A stretch of 35,269 nt of DNA from Allobacillus salarius (lineage in GTDB: Bacteria; Bacillota; Bacilli; Bacillales; Alkalibacillaceae), in contig NZ_VMHE01000022.1 in the NCBI RefSeq assembly GCF_007559425.1, forward strand, positions 1 to 35,269, in the 5' to 3' direction. Below are positions 25,637 to 35,269 of this stretch, piece after piece. The notes beneath the pieces were generated by a model. The model had not been told where the DNA came from. It saw only the letters and a program-made list of their open reading frames with translations, and did not search any database. The translations under genes were made by a program, and so were the position numbers. Each line of letters opens with the position of its first letter. The stretch's first letter is position 1.

Positions 25637-26455
25637 CTATATAATTAATCGTATGCCTACAATGGTCATAATAATCCGTAAAATCCATTCAATTGTTTCG
25701 CTTCTTAAGTGCTGATTGACTCGCGCGCCTAATACTCCCCCGAGATACGATCCAGGAATGGCTGCGAGTGCGTATGTCCATATAATATGACCAGAAACGA
25801 TATGAGCTGTTGATGATAGTAAACTCGAAAAGAAAATCATAAACATGGAAGTTGGTGCTGCAATGTGCGCCGGCATGCCAAATAGCAAAATCATTGCTGG
25901 AACCATCAATGACCCGCCACCGATGCCAAATAAGCCAGACAGCATTCCTACAGTAAAGCCGATCAAGACACCTACTATCACGGAAAATGAGTATTTCACC
26001 TCATAACCCGCGATTAAAAACTTCCGATGAATATGTGTCTTTTTCTCATGATTTTCATCATACTGGCGTTGAGGTAAATACTTTTTAATGAAAAAAAGCC
26101 CAACGATGACTAACATTAAAAAGCCTAATAACAATTCAAACAAACCGGATTGAATATATTGATTTAAGTAAACACCGAGCAAGGCACCAGGTAAATTGCC
26201 TGCCAAAAACAGTGAACCACTGACGATATCCACTCGTTTTCGCCTCATAAAGGCCAGTGCTGAAGATAACCCTGTAAAAACCATGACGACAAGAGAGATC
26301 CCTACGATGTTTTGGGGAGTCGCCCAAGAAAATTCGCTGCTCACTTGTGCCAAGAAAAGCATGGTGGGAACGAAAATCACACCACCGCCTAATCCGGCTA
26401 TACTTCCGATGAATGCAGTGGTGACCCCTATCATAAACATAATCAAAAAAACCAT
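25637..26455 (-). CDS. yunE: TauE/SafE-family membrane transporter (YunE)
   Basis: A 272-residue integral membrane protein with about eight hydrophobic segments in two repeated halves, each starting with a glycine-rich motif: IAGLGGGVIFVPTML (about 19-33) and LSGLFGIGGGSLMVPAMILL (about 170-190). This is the TauE/SafE (DUF81) signature, a family associated with export of sulfite, sulfoacetate and other organosulfur anions. The substrate is unknown here. AAGAAGGGAAA lies about 11 bases before the ATG. It leads a yunE-yunD pair, the reverse of simple orientation clues but in agreement with B. subtilis gene content. Confidence 0.9.
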   Translation of the reverse strand: MVFLIMFMIGVTTAFIGSIAGLGGGVIFVPTMLFLAQVSSEFSWATPQNIVGISLVVMVFTGLSSALAFMRRKRVDIVSGSLFLAGNLPGALLGVYLNQYIQSGLFELLLGFLMLVIVGLFFIKKYLPQRQYDENHEKKTHIHRKFLIAGYEVKYSFSVIVGVLIGFTVGMLSGLFGIGGGSLMVPAMILLFGMPAHIAAPTSMFMIFFSSLLSSTAHIVSGHIIWTYALAAIPGSYLGGVLGARVNQHLRSETIEWILRIIMTIVGIRLII

Positions 26456-26804
26456 CGAGCGAATTTCCCTTCTTAAATGCTAAACGCTTTGTTGGCATTC
26501 ATTCTGTCGTTAATTTTGCATCTTCTTTAATTATATCGTTAATCAGGAGCGTTTCATAGTGTAGTAACTAGAGGAGATCTATACTGTTCATATACATTTC
26601 TTCCAAGCCTTCAATCTCTAGCCAGCATCAGTCAAGTAGTTAAAGACCGTACCCACGTATCTGATGATCATCATGAACTCTTACACATCAATCATTTTTA
26701 AGTCAGCATATTAACTTCAGAAAATGAACAACAATTATATAGAGTCCCCTCTCATTTTCTGTACGGGATGAGAGGGGACTGGCAGCCATATTTATATTTT
26801 ATTT
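26456..26804. other. Gene-free interval with one strong inverted repeat
   Basis: About 350 bp between yunE and the Hmp remnant. No coding frame with a ribosome-binding site, RNA gene or recognised repeat was found. The only structure is the inverted repeat at 26743-26780. The composition is mixed and the segment could be decayed coding sequence from the same event that truncated hmp. Confidence 0.5.
26743..26780. repeat. Inverted repeat, possible terminator of the Hmp remnant
   Basis: A perfect 13-bp stem AGTCCCCTCTCAT/ATGAGAGGGGACT with a 12-nt loop, 25 bp beyond the remnant stop codon. The minus-strand side continues CTATATAATT, a poor T run, so termination is uncertain. Confidence 0.6.
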
Positions 26805-27299
26805 TTATTGTTGACCTTCTTCTGCACCTAAAATTGCAACAGGGTTAAATACTTCATATTTCACTTGCTCTTTAGGTACATTCCAACGATTCAATTGACC
26901 AACCATCGCTTCTAAGAATGGCATTGGCCCACAGAGGTAAAAGTCAGCATCATTCGTTGGTAAGATTGACTCTAACCAATCTAGATCAATATGACCTTCT
27001 TTATTATATCGCTTCTCTCTTTGGTCTTCGTCAGTCGGAGAGTCATAACAAACATAATAATCAACTTGCTCATTATTTTGTGCAAGGTTTGTCAATTGTT
27101 CTTTAAATGGTTGTATATTTCCATTGCGGCTTGAATGGATGAAAATAATTTTTCGATTTTTATCTTTTTCGGTATACGTATTTAACATGCTCATCATCGG
27201 TGTAATTCCGACTCCACCACTAATTAATACAAGCGGCTTGTCTAGTGGCTCGGCAACAAAGTCACCTGCTGGTTCATGTATCAAGTGATAAAAGGCCAC
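26805..27299 (-). pseudogene. hmp: C-terminal remnant of flavohemoglobin (Hmp) reductase domain
   Basis: A 164-residue frame matching only the last 40% of bacterial flavohemoglobin (normally about 400 residues). It includes AGDFV at residues 11-15, the NAD-binding LISGGVGITPMMSML (about 25-39) and the CGPMPFLEAM motif near residue 124, and ends EVFNPVAILG. The globin domain and most of the FAD-binding barrel are missing. The first codon would be GTG, with an in-frame TAA directly before it and no ribosome-binding site. The 195 bp upstream show no globin or FAD-domain remnant. Full-length Hmp converts nitric oxide to nitrate; this fragment cannot. An unrelated reductase subunit is less likely given the Hmp-like ending. 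Confidence 0.8.
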
Positions 27300-27495
27300 T
27301 TATAAATGTAGATTTCCCTTTGCTTTGTTCAATAAACGAGGGAAAAATGTCTAATTCAGCGTGAACGTTCGAAAAGATGACCTTATGCTTGATTAGACAA
27401 ATCCAATAAGAATTAGTACGCAGTTTTTTCAACAAAAATTATCGAATAAATTTTTAACATGTGTGATGAATAGGTACCCTGTTTATAAACGATTG

Positions 27496-28485
27496 TTAGA
27501 ATAACTCTCTTGCCAATAAACGGTACACTTGCAATCGTTTCTCTTGTGAATGTTGAATACTACAAATCATCGCTTCATCAAATCCATATTGTTCTTGCTC
27601 AACTTGTAATTTCTCAGCAACTTCCTTCGCGGAACCGACAATGTGCAGTTTTCTGCTCTCTTCTATTTTCATTAGGTCCATTTCAGACAAGGGATAATCC
27701 TTTGCTTCTTCTGGTGTTAACAGTTGCCCCATTTTTCCTTGCATCAACCACAGTCGAGCGATGTCTTGTGGCTTTGCTTCAAACTCTGCTTCTTCTTTTG
27801 TTTCCGCTGCTGTCACTAAGTACGCAACATTAATTTCTGGTTTTTCCATAAAAGGCGATGGAATGAAGTTATCTCGATACATATTTAAAATTTCATTCGA
27901 TAACTGCCCATTGAAAAATTGTGCGAATGAATACCCTACTCCTCTTCTTGCTGTTTCAAGCGCACTGTTCCCACTTGAACCGAGCATCCATGCTTCAGGT
28001 AATGTAACACCTCGAGGACTAGCAATCATCGCATATAACTTGTCCTCAGTCAGCTCGTCATTGATGAGCTGTAACGTATGGTCGAATTTTTCATACATAT
28101 TATCTACTCTTGGTTGACGTCCTTCAGCTAATGCATACATCGACTGTGGATCTCCTCCAGGCGCACGTCCAACACCAAAGTCAATTCGACCTGGCGAAAA
28201 TGCGCTTAATGTTTTGAACACTTCAGCCATTTTTAAAGGAGAGTAATGCATCATCATGACGCCACCTGTACCAATACGAATCTGTTTCGTTTTTGCAGCT
28301 AAACGTGCGGCAGTCACTTCTGGAGCAGAACTTGCAAATGCTCTCGTCCCATGATGCTCTGCCATCCACATCCGTGTATATCCTAAATCATCTGCTAATA
28401 TAGCTAATTCTTCCGCTTTTTCAAGTGCACCGACAGCGGTATTTCCGCTCGTAATTGGCGCTTGATCTAATACGCTTAATTTCAT
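27496..28485 (-). CDS. LLM-class flavin-dependent oxidoreductase (luciferase-like monooxygenase)
   Basis: A 329-residue TIM-barrel protein of the luciferase-like family, subgroup with MxLSVLDQAP at the N-terminus. Recognisable segments are RMWMAEHHGTRAFAS (about 42-56), IRIGTGGVMMMHYSPLKMAE (74-93) and RIDFGVGRAPGG (about 105-116). It is predicted to bind reduced FMN and oxidise an organic substrate that cannot be named. A GTG six codons upstream keeps the frame open, but the ATG at 28485 has AAAGG before it and gives the family start. It is a single gene, divergent from the DUF3219 gene. No flavin reductase is adjacent other than the broken Hmp fragment. Confidence 0.9.
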   Translation of the reverse strand: MKLSVLDQAPITSGNTAVGALEKAEELAILADDLGYTRMWMAEHHGTRAFASSAPEVTAARLAAKTKQIRIGTGGVMMMHYSPLKMAEVFKTLSAFSPGRIDFGVGRAPGGDPQSMYALAEGRQPRVDNMYEKFDHTLQLINDELTEDKLYAMIASPRGVTLPEAWMLGSSGNSALETARRGVGYSFAQFFNGQLSNEILNMYRDNFIPSPFMEKPEINVAYLVTAAETKEEAEFEAKPQDIARLWLMQGKMGQLLTPEEAKDYPLSEMDLMKIEESRKLHIVGSAKEVAEKLQVEQEQYGFDEAMICSIQHSQEKRLQVYRLLARELF

Positions 28486-28648
28486 TGATATACATCCTTT
28501 CACGCACTTTAATCATTGTCATGCAAATCTTATTCTATCACCCGTTCGTTCGCATAGAGAATAATCTGCTTAGCTAGAGCAATTGACTTGGGGTAAGAAT
28601 GACTGACATGATATGATGTTTCCACATATTAGATGAGGTGATACAACG

Positions 28649-28954
28649 ATGCAACAGACAGTTATATTAAATGATGATTTAAAATTAGAACCAACCAATC
28701 TTTCTACAGATGAAGTAATCGATCCAAAAATAGGGATAGAGCGCAAGACTTTAAGCATTGATTTCAAAGTGACGAGTGAAGACTATCATCGCGTGGCTAC
28801 CTTTTTATATAAGAACGATTTCGACGTAAACGTTCCATCATTAAATTTACGATTCCAAGCATATATCCAAAAATACACGACTTCAGTTACGAATTTATAT
28901 AAAGAAAACCAAATTGGTGATTATTCGTTAACGTTGATTGAAAAAATGGATTAA
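28649..28954 (+). CDS. DUF3219-family protein (YkvR-like)
   Basis: A 101-residue soluble protein recognised from the segments LSIDFKVTSEDYHRVATFLY and YTTSVTNLYKENQIGDYSLTLIE, which match the DUF3219/YkvR family of Bacillales. Function is unknown. GAGGTGAT lies about 7 bases before the ATG. It is monocistronic, and downstream of it begins the long 21-bp array. No terminator for this gene was found before the array, so its transcript may run into the repeats. Confidence 0.78.
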   Translation: MQQTVILNDDLKLEPTNLSTDEVIDPKIGIERKTLSIDFKVTSEDYHRVATFLYKNDFDVNVPSLNLRFQAYIQKYTTSVTNLYKENQIGDYSLTLIEKMD

Positions 28955-29022
28955 GCTCTAACTTTTCGTGCTCTAAAACTTAAAAACAACATGTACATAG
29001 CTTCAATGTGGATGCGCTTTGC

Positions 29023-29306
29023 CTTCAGTGTTATTGCGCGTTCCTTCAGTGTTTATTATCAATGCTTCAGTGTTACTGCGCGTTTCTTCAGTGTTAATTC
29101 TCGACGCATCAGTGTTATTGCACGCTCCTTCAGTGTTGATTCTCAATGCTTCAACATTATTTCGCGTTCCTTCAACATTAATTCTCGATGCTTCAACATT
29201 AATTCTCGACGCTTCAACATTATTTCGCGTTCCTTCAACATTAATTCTCAACGCTTCAACATTATTTCGCGTTCCTTCAACATTAATTCTCAATGCTTCA
29301 ACATAA
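29023..29306 (-). repeat. 21-bp tandem array, locus 3 (13 full copies plus partials)
   Basis: Unit starts run from 29023 in steps of exactly 21 bp to 29275, with a partial copy at 29296 and a degenerate copy before 29023. On the minus strand the unit reads like GAATTAACACTGAAG, the same family as the array at 10864. Two subtypes are segregated: units with CAGTGTT in the left half and CAACATT in the right half. Within the right half a GCGCGTTC-type ending tends to alternate with a TCTCAACG-type ending, a partial 42-bp superstructure. It lies between the convergent DUF3219 gene and the suf terminators. Long open frames within it are a by-product of the period. Confidence 0.96.
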
Positions 29307-29321
29307 GCTTTTTAGCTCACA

Positions 29322-29350
29322 TAAAAAAGACACTGAACTCGTCCAGTGCC
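29322..29350 (-). terminator. Second (distal) terminator of the suf operon
   Basis: On the minus strand GGCACTG/CAGTGTC forms a 7-bp stem with an 8-nt loop, followed by six T. It lies 80 bp beyond the sufB-proximal hairpin, next to the 21-bp array. Confidence 0.75.
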
Positions 29351-29401
29351 TACTCAATCGTTATATAAAAACTAAGTATTTTTGGGTTGAAGAAATTAAA
29401 T

Positions 29402-29433
29402 AATCCCCATCACAACAATTTGTGATGGGGATT
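29402..29433 (-). terminator. Proximal terminator of the suf operon
   Basis: A perfect 14-bp stem AATCCCCATCACAA/TTGTGATGGGGATT with a 4-nt loop, 9 bp after the sufB stop. The following ATTTAATTTC is a modest T tract, which may explain the second hairpin downstream. Confidence 0.82.
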
Positions 29434-29442
29434 GATTAAAAC

Positions 29443-30840
29443 TTAACCAATAGATCCTTCCATTTCGAAGGAGATCAAGCGGTTCATTTCAACTGCATAT
29501 TCCATTGGCAATTCTTTTGTGAATGGCTCAATGAAGCCCATGACGATCATTTCTGTCGCCTCTTCTTCACTCAAACCACGGCTCATCAAGTAGAAGAGTT
29601 GTTCTTCTGATACTTTAGAAACTTTCGCCTCGTGTTCCAAGGAAATGTTTTCATTCAACACTTCGTTATAAGGAATCGTATCCGATGTGGATTCATTATC
29701 CATAATCAACGTGTCACACTCGATGTTGGAGCGTGCGTTGTCAGCTTTTTTACCGAAGTGAACCAATCCAAGATACGTTACTTTACCACCTTGTTTGGAA
29801 ATGGATTTCGAAACGATGGTTGATGACGTATTTGGTGCCAAGTGATACATTTTCGCTCCAGCGTGTTGGTGCTGACCTTTACCAGCTAATGCGATGGAAA
29901 GGGTCATACCGCGTGCGCCTTCGCCTTTCAACAGAATGGATGGGTATTTCATCGTCAACTTAGAGCCTAAGTTACCGTCAATCCACTCCATTGTACCGTT
30001 TGCTTCTGCTGTTGCTCTCTTCGTAACCAAGTTATAAACGTTATTTGCCCAGTTCTGAACAGTTGTGTAACGGCAGTACGCATCTTTTTTAACAAAGATT
30101 TCAACAACCGCACTGTGTAGGGAACTTGACGTATAAACAGGTGCTGTACAACCTTCAACATAGTGTACAGATGCACCTTCATCCACGATGATCAACGTAC
30201 GTTCGAACTGACCCATATTTTCAGAGTTGATACGGAAGTACGCTTGTAGTGGTGTTTCCACCTTCGTGTTTTTCGGTACATAGATGAATGATCCACCAGA
30301 CCATACAGCAGAGTTCAATGCTGAGAATTTGTTATCAGAAGCTGGGATCAATTTACCGAAATACTCACGGAATAAGTCCTCGTTTTCACGTAGAGCAGAG
30401 TCCGTATCTTTAAAGATAACGCCCATTTCTTCCAATTCTTTTTCCATGTTGTGATAAACAACTTCGGATTCGTACTGCGCAGAAACACCCGCTAGATATT
30501 TCTGTTCAGCTTCTGGGATACCCAGACGATCGAATGTTTGTTTAATCTCCTCAGGTACTTCATCCCAAGAACGCTCAGAGCGCTCGGATGGTTTGACGTA
30601 ATACGTGATTTCGTCAAAGTCTAATTCGCCTAAGTCGCCACCCCACTGCGGCATTGGCTTACTATGAAATATTTCATATGCTTTCAAACGATACTCAAGC
30701 ATCCACTCAGGTTCTTCTTTACGGGCAGAAATTTCACGAACTACCTCTTCAGTCAGACCACGTTCGGTACGGAAAATCGATACGTCGCGGTCACTAAAAC
30801 CATACTTGTAATCGCCTACTTCAGGTGCTTTCTTAGCCAT
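29443..30840 (-). CDS. sufB: Fe-S cluster assembly scaffold subunit SufB
   Basis: A 465-residue cytosolic protein, the normal family length, and the last gene of the operon. It is the core of the SufBC2D scaffold on which [4Fe-4S] clusters are built. The beta-helix core (about 170-400) includes [25 protein letters not shown] with the conserved Cys, and the C-terminal [34 protein letters not shown] segment that binds SufC. AAGGAGGGTGAAG precedes the ATG, a strong ribosome-binding site. The 51-bp gap from sufU is the largest in the operon. Two terminators follow. Confidence 0.97.
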   Translation of the reverse strand: MAKKAPEVGDYKYGFSDRDVSIFRTERGLTEEVVREISARKEEPEWMLEYRLKAYEIFHSKPMPQWGGDLGELDFDEITYYVKPSERSERSWDEVPEEIKQTFDRLGIPEAEQKYLAGVSAQYESEVVYHNMEKELEEMGVIFKDTDSALRENEDLFREYFGKLIPASDNKFSALNSAVWSGGSFIYVPKNTKVETPLQAYFRINSENMGQFERTLIIVDEGASVHYVEGCTAPVYTSSSLHSAVVEIFVKKDAYCRYTTVQNWANNVYNLVTKRATAEANGTMEWIDGNLGSKLTMKYPSILLKGEGARGMTLSIALAGKGQHQHAGAKMYHLAPNTSSTIVSKSISKQGGKVTYLGLVHFGKKADNARSNIECDTLIMDNESTSDTIPYNEVLNENISLEHEAKVSKVSEEQLFYLMSRGLSEEEATEMIVMGFIEPFTKELPMEYAVEMNRLISFEMEGSIG

Positions 30841-30891
30841 ACTTCACCCTCCTTATAATGATTAAACAGTGAACCAGGCATAACAGCCTGA

Positions 30892-33864
<2,973 letters not shown>

Positions 33865-33891
33865 TATTCACCCTCCAATCTTTATGATCAC

Positions 33892-34671
33892 TTACTGGCC
33901 TACAGTTTCGTCTTCGATGCCAAGCTCCTCTTTAATCCACTCATAACCTTCTGCTTCTAGGCGCTGAGCTAGCTCTGGTCCACCAGACTTCACAACGCGA
34001 CCTTGCATCATAACATGTACATGGTCTGGTGTGATGTAGTTAAGTAGACGTTGATAGTGAGTGATAATTAAGCAACCGAAGTTTTCACTACGCATTTTGT
34101 TAATTCCTTCAGAAACAACTTTCAATGCGTCAATGTCTAGACCGGAGTCAATCTCGTCTAAAATCGCGATTGCTGGTTCCAACATCATTAACTGAAGAAT
34201 TTCATTCCGCTTTTTCTCTCCACCGGAAAATCCATCGTTTAAATAACGCTGAGCCATATCTTTATCTATATCTAAGAAGTCCAAATTCTCATCCATTGTT
34301 TTAATGAACTGCATTAATGGAATTTCGTTGCCTTCTTCACGCTTCGCATTGATTGAAGAACGTAGAAAATCAGAGTTTGTGACACCGCTGATTTCACTTG
34401 GATATTGCATAGCCAAAAATAGACCGGCTTTCGCACGCTCGTCTACTTCCATTTCAAGAACATCTTCTCCATCTAAATGAATAGACCCTTTTGTCACTTC
34501 ATATTTCGGGTGACCCATAATGGCACTCGCTAGTGTTGATTTACCTGTACCGTTTGGTCCCATTACTGCGTGGAATTCTCCACCCTTTATCGTTAGGTTA
34601 ACCCCTTTCAGGATTTCGTTCCCTTCAATTTCGACATGCAGATCTTTAATCTCTAAAGTTGATCCAGCCAT
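33892..34671 (-). CDS. sufC: Fe-S assembly ATPase SufC
   Basis: A 259-residue ABC-type ATPase and first gene of the operon. Walker A GPNGTGKST is at 38-46, the ABC signature SGGEKKR starts at 149, and Walker B AIAILDE is at 167-173 followed by the D-loop SGLD. The protein is soluble and works with SufB/SufD, not with a membrane permease. Its ATP hydrolysis drives structural change in the scaffold. A ribosome-binding site GGAGG lies before the ATG. The operon promoter is about 60-90 bp upstream. Confidence 0.97.
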   Translation of the reverse strand: MAGSTLEIKDLHVEIEGNEILKGVNLTIKGGEFHAVMGPNGTGKSTLASAIMGHPKYEVTKGSIHLDGEDVLEMEVDERAKAGLFLAMQYPSEISGVTNSDFLRSSINAKREEGNEIPLMQFIKTMDENLDFLDIDKDMAQRYLNDGFSGGEKKRNEILQLMMLEPAIAILDEIDSGLDIDALKVVSEGINKMRSENFGCLIITHYQRLLNYITPDHVHVMMQGRVVKSGGPELAQRLEAEGYEWIKEELGIEDETVGQ

Positions 34672-34729
34672 ATCAATACCTCCATTTTCTATGATATATA
34701 TTGGTCATTCCCAATCTATTCTCATTCTT

Positions 34730-34758
34730 ATTTTATAACATTTATAATTTATTATCAA
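34730..34758 (-). promoter_or_regulatory. SigA-type promoter of the sufCDSUB operon
   Basis: On the minus strand TTGATA (34753-34758) and TAAAAT (34730-34735) each match five of six consensus bases with a 17-bp spacer. The leader to the sufC start would be about 50 nt. Confidence 0.78.
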
Positions 34759-34764
34759 CCTTAC

Positions 34765-34787
34765 GCCGAAGAATGACCTTATTCGGC
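34765..34787. promoter_or_regulatory. Imperfect palindrome just upstream of the suf promoter
   Basis: GCCGAA and TTCGGC flank an 11-bp centre, and three further positions inside are symmetric, giving 9 of 11 paired positions over 23 bp. It ends 6 bp from the -35 hexamer and has no T run, so an operator or activator site is more likely than a terminator. No regulator can be named. Confidence 0.5.
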
Positions 34788-35018
34788 ACAACCTCTATTA
34801 TAGTAAAGATGCGGGGAATATTAAACTGAAACGACGTAAGTTATTGATTTTTCGTAAAATGTTGATTCCTTGGCATTGAAATTGTGGAGTTTGACTTTCA
34901 TATAGGATGGATTTTTCATAGTGAGAATGAAAGGCTGAATGATGAGAATCAGAATTTTGCTTATATCGGACTTTCCGACTCGGTTTTTCAACCGCGCGGG
35001 GGTTAGTGGCCTTCTATA

Positions 35019-35269
35019 AACAAGATTCTAATATTGATCGGCTTTCGGGCTTGATAGGCGTTCTCTTCTCGATACCCAAATGACTGCTTGTGTTTCGCGA
35101 AATGTCATCGAGAACATGTCTCGATACCCAAATGAGTGCTTGCGCTTCGTGAAATGTCGTCGAGAACGTGTATCGATACTCAAATGAGTGCTTGCGCTTC
35201 GTGAAATGTCATCGAGCGCGTGTCTCGATACTCAAATGTGTGCTCGTGCTTCGTGATATGTCATCGAGC
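35019..35269. repeat. 52-bp tandem array, locus 3 (at least 4 copies)
   Basis: Clear units begin at 35071, 35123, 35175 and 35227, exactly 52 bp apart, with a core like CTCGATACCCAAATGAGTGC followed by TTCGTGAAATGTC. A degenerate unit may occupy 35019-35070. The array runs off the window. Its GAGTG...TGAAAxGTC...CGCG...TCxATAC order matches the reverse complement of the array at position 1. Between the suf promoter and the array (34790-35018) no gene was found. Confidence 0.92.

Noticed and set aside
27487..27540. 9-bp inverted repeat AAACGATTG/CAATCGTTT around the stop codon of the luciferase-like gene
   Set aside because: The loop is 36 nt, no T run follows, and part of it is coding sequence; probably chance.
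29003..29368. Long open frames on both strands inside the 29 kb 21-bp array that would encode heptapeptide-repeat proteins
   Set aside because: A 21-bp period is divisible by three, so any unit without a stop stays open for the whole array. There is no ribosome-binding site or proper start, and frames are open on both strands at once.

Overview
The window looks like chromosome from a low-to-moderate GC, endospore-forming Bacillota (Bacillales; Bacillaceae or Planococcaceae-like). The gene complement and order follow the Bacillus subtilis yut-yun-suf neighbourhood: yutM-dapF-yuzB-yuzD/yutI, yutG, yutF-yutE, yutD, lytH(yunA), yunB, yunC, yunD, yunE and the sufCDSUB operon. The sporulation-linked genes lytH and yunB support a spore former. 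Species cannot be fixed from sequence reading alone.

Layout. 1-1.2 kb: a 52-bp tandem array, then a NERD-domain protein. 1.4-7.4 kb: small Cys-rich Fe-S/thiol proteins (YutM, YuzB, YuzD, YutI) with dapF, a 2-hydroxyacid dehydrogenase, YutG, YutF, YutE and two small proteins (one DUF3055). A good Fur-box match lies between yuzD and yutI. 7.5-14.3 kb: a SWIM-SNF2 helicase, a 21-bp repeat array abutting an N-terminally truncated dimethylargininase-like gene, YutD, LytH, an ArAE-type membrane protein and a second 52-bp array. 14.6-17.5 kb: glyoxylate bypass genes aceB-aceA, preceded by a 31-codon Cys-rich microprotein. 17.8-21.6 kb: a sodium:neurotransmitter-symporter-type amino acid transporter with its 34-residue MetS-like subunit, and an NhaC-type carrier behind a lysine riboswitch and terminator. 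21.6-26.5 kb: YunB, an HD-GYP phosphodiesterase, YunC, YunD and YunE. 26.8-29 kb: a C-terminal remnant of flavohemoglobin (Hmp), a luciferase-like monooxygenase and a DUF3219 protein. 29-34.8 kb: a long 21-bp array and the complete sufCDSUB operon with a readable promoter. The window ends in a third 52-bp array.

How it fits together. Iron-sulfur biology frames the window: the SUF machine (SufC ATPase, SufD/SufB scaffold, SufS desulfurase, SufU sulfur acceptor) at the right, and accessory carriers (YutM A-type, YutI NifU-type) plus Cys-motif small proteins at the left. Central metabolism (glyoxylate shunt), Na+-linked transport and sporulation functions fill the middle.

The most unusual signal is non-coding. 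Six intergenic tandem arrays occur in 35 kb and fall into only two unit lengths, 52 bp (three loci, apparently one diverged family in both orientations) and 21 bp (three loci, two clearly one family in opposite orientations). Both lengths are close to whole numbers of DNA helical turns. Most arrays sit beyond transcription terminators or between convergent genes, and one has apparently replaced the 5' end of a gene. Many factor-independent terminators are visible and were annotated individually.
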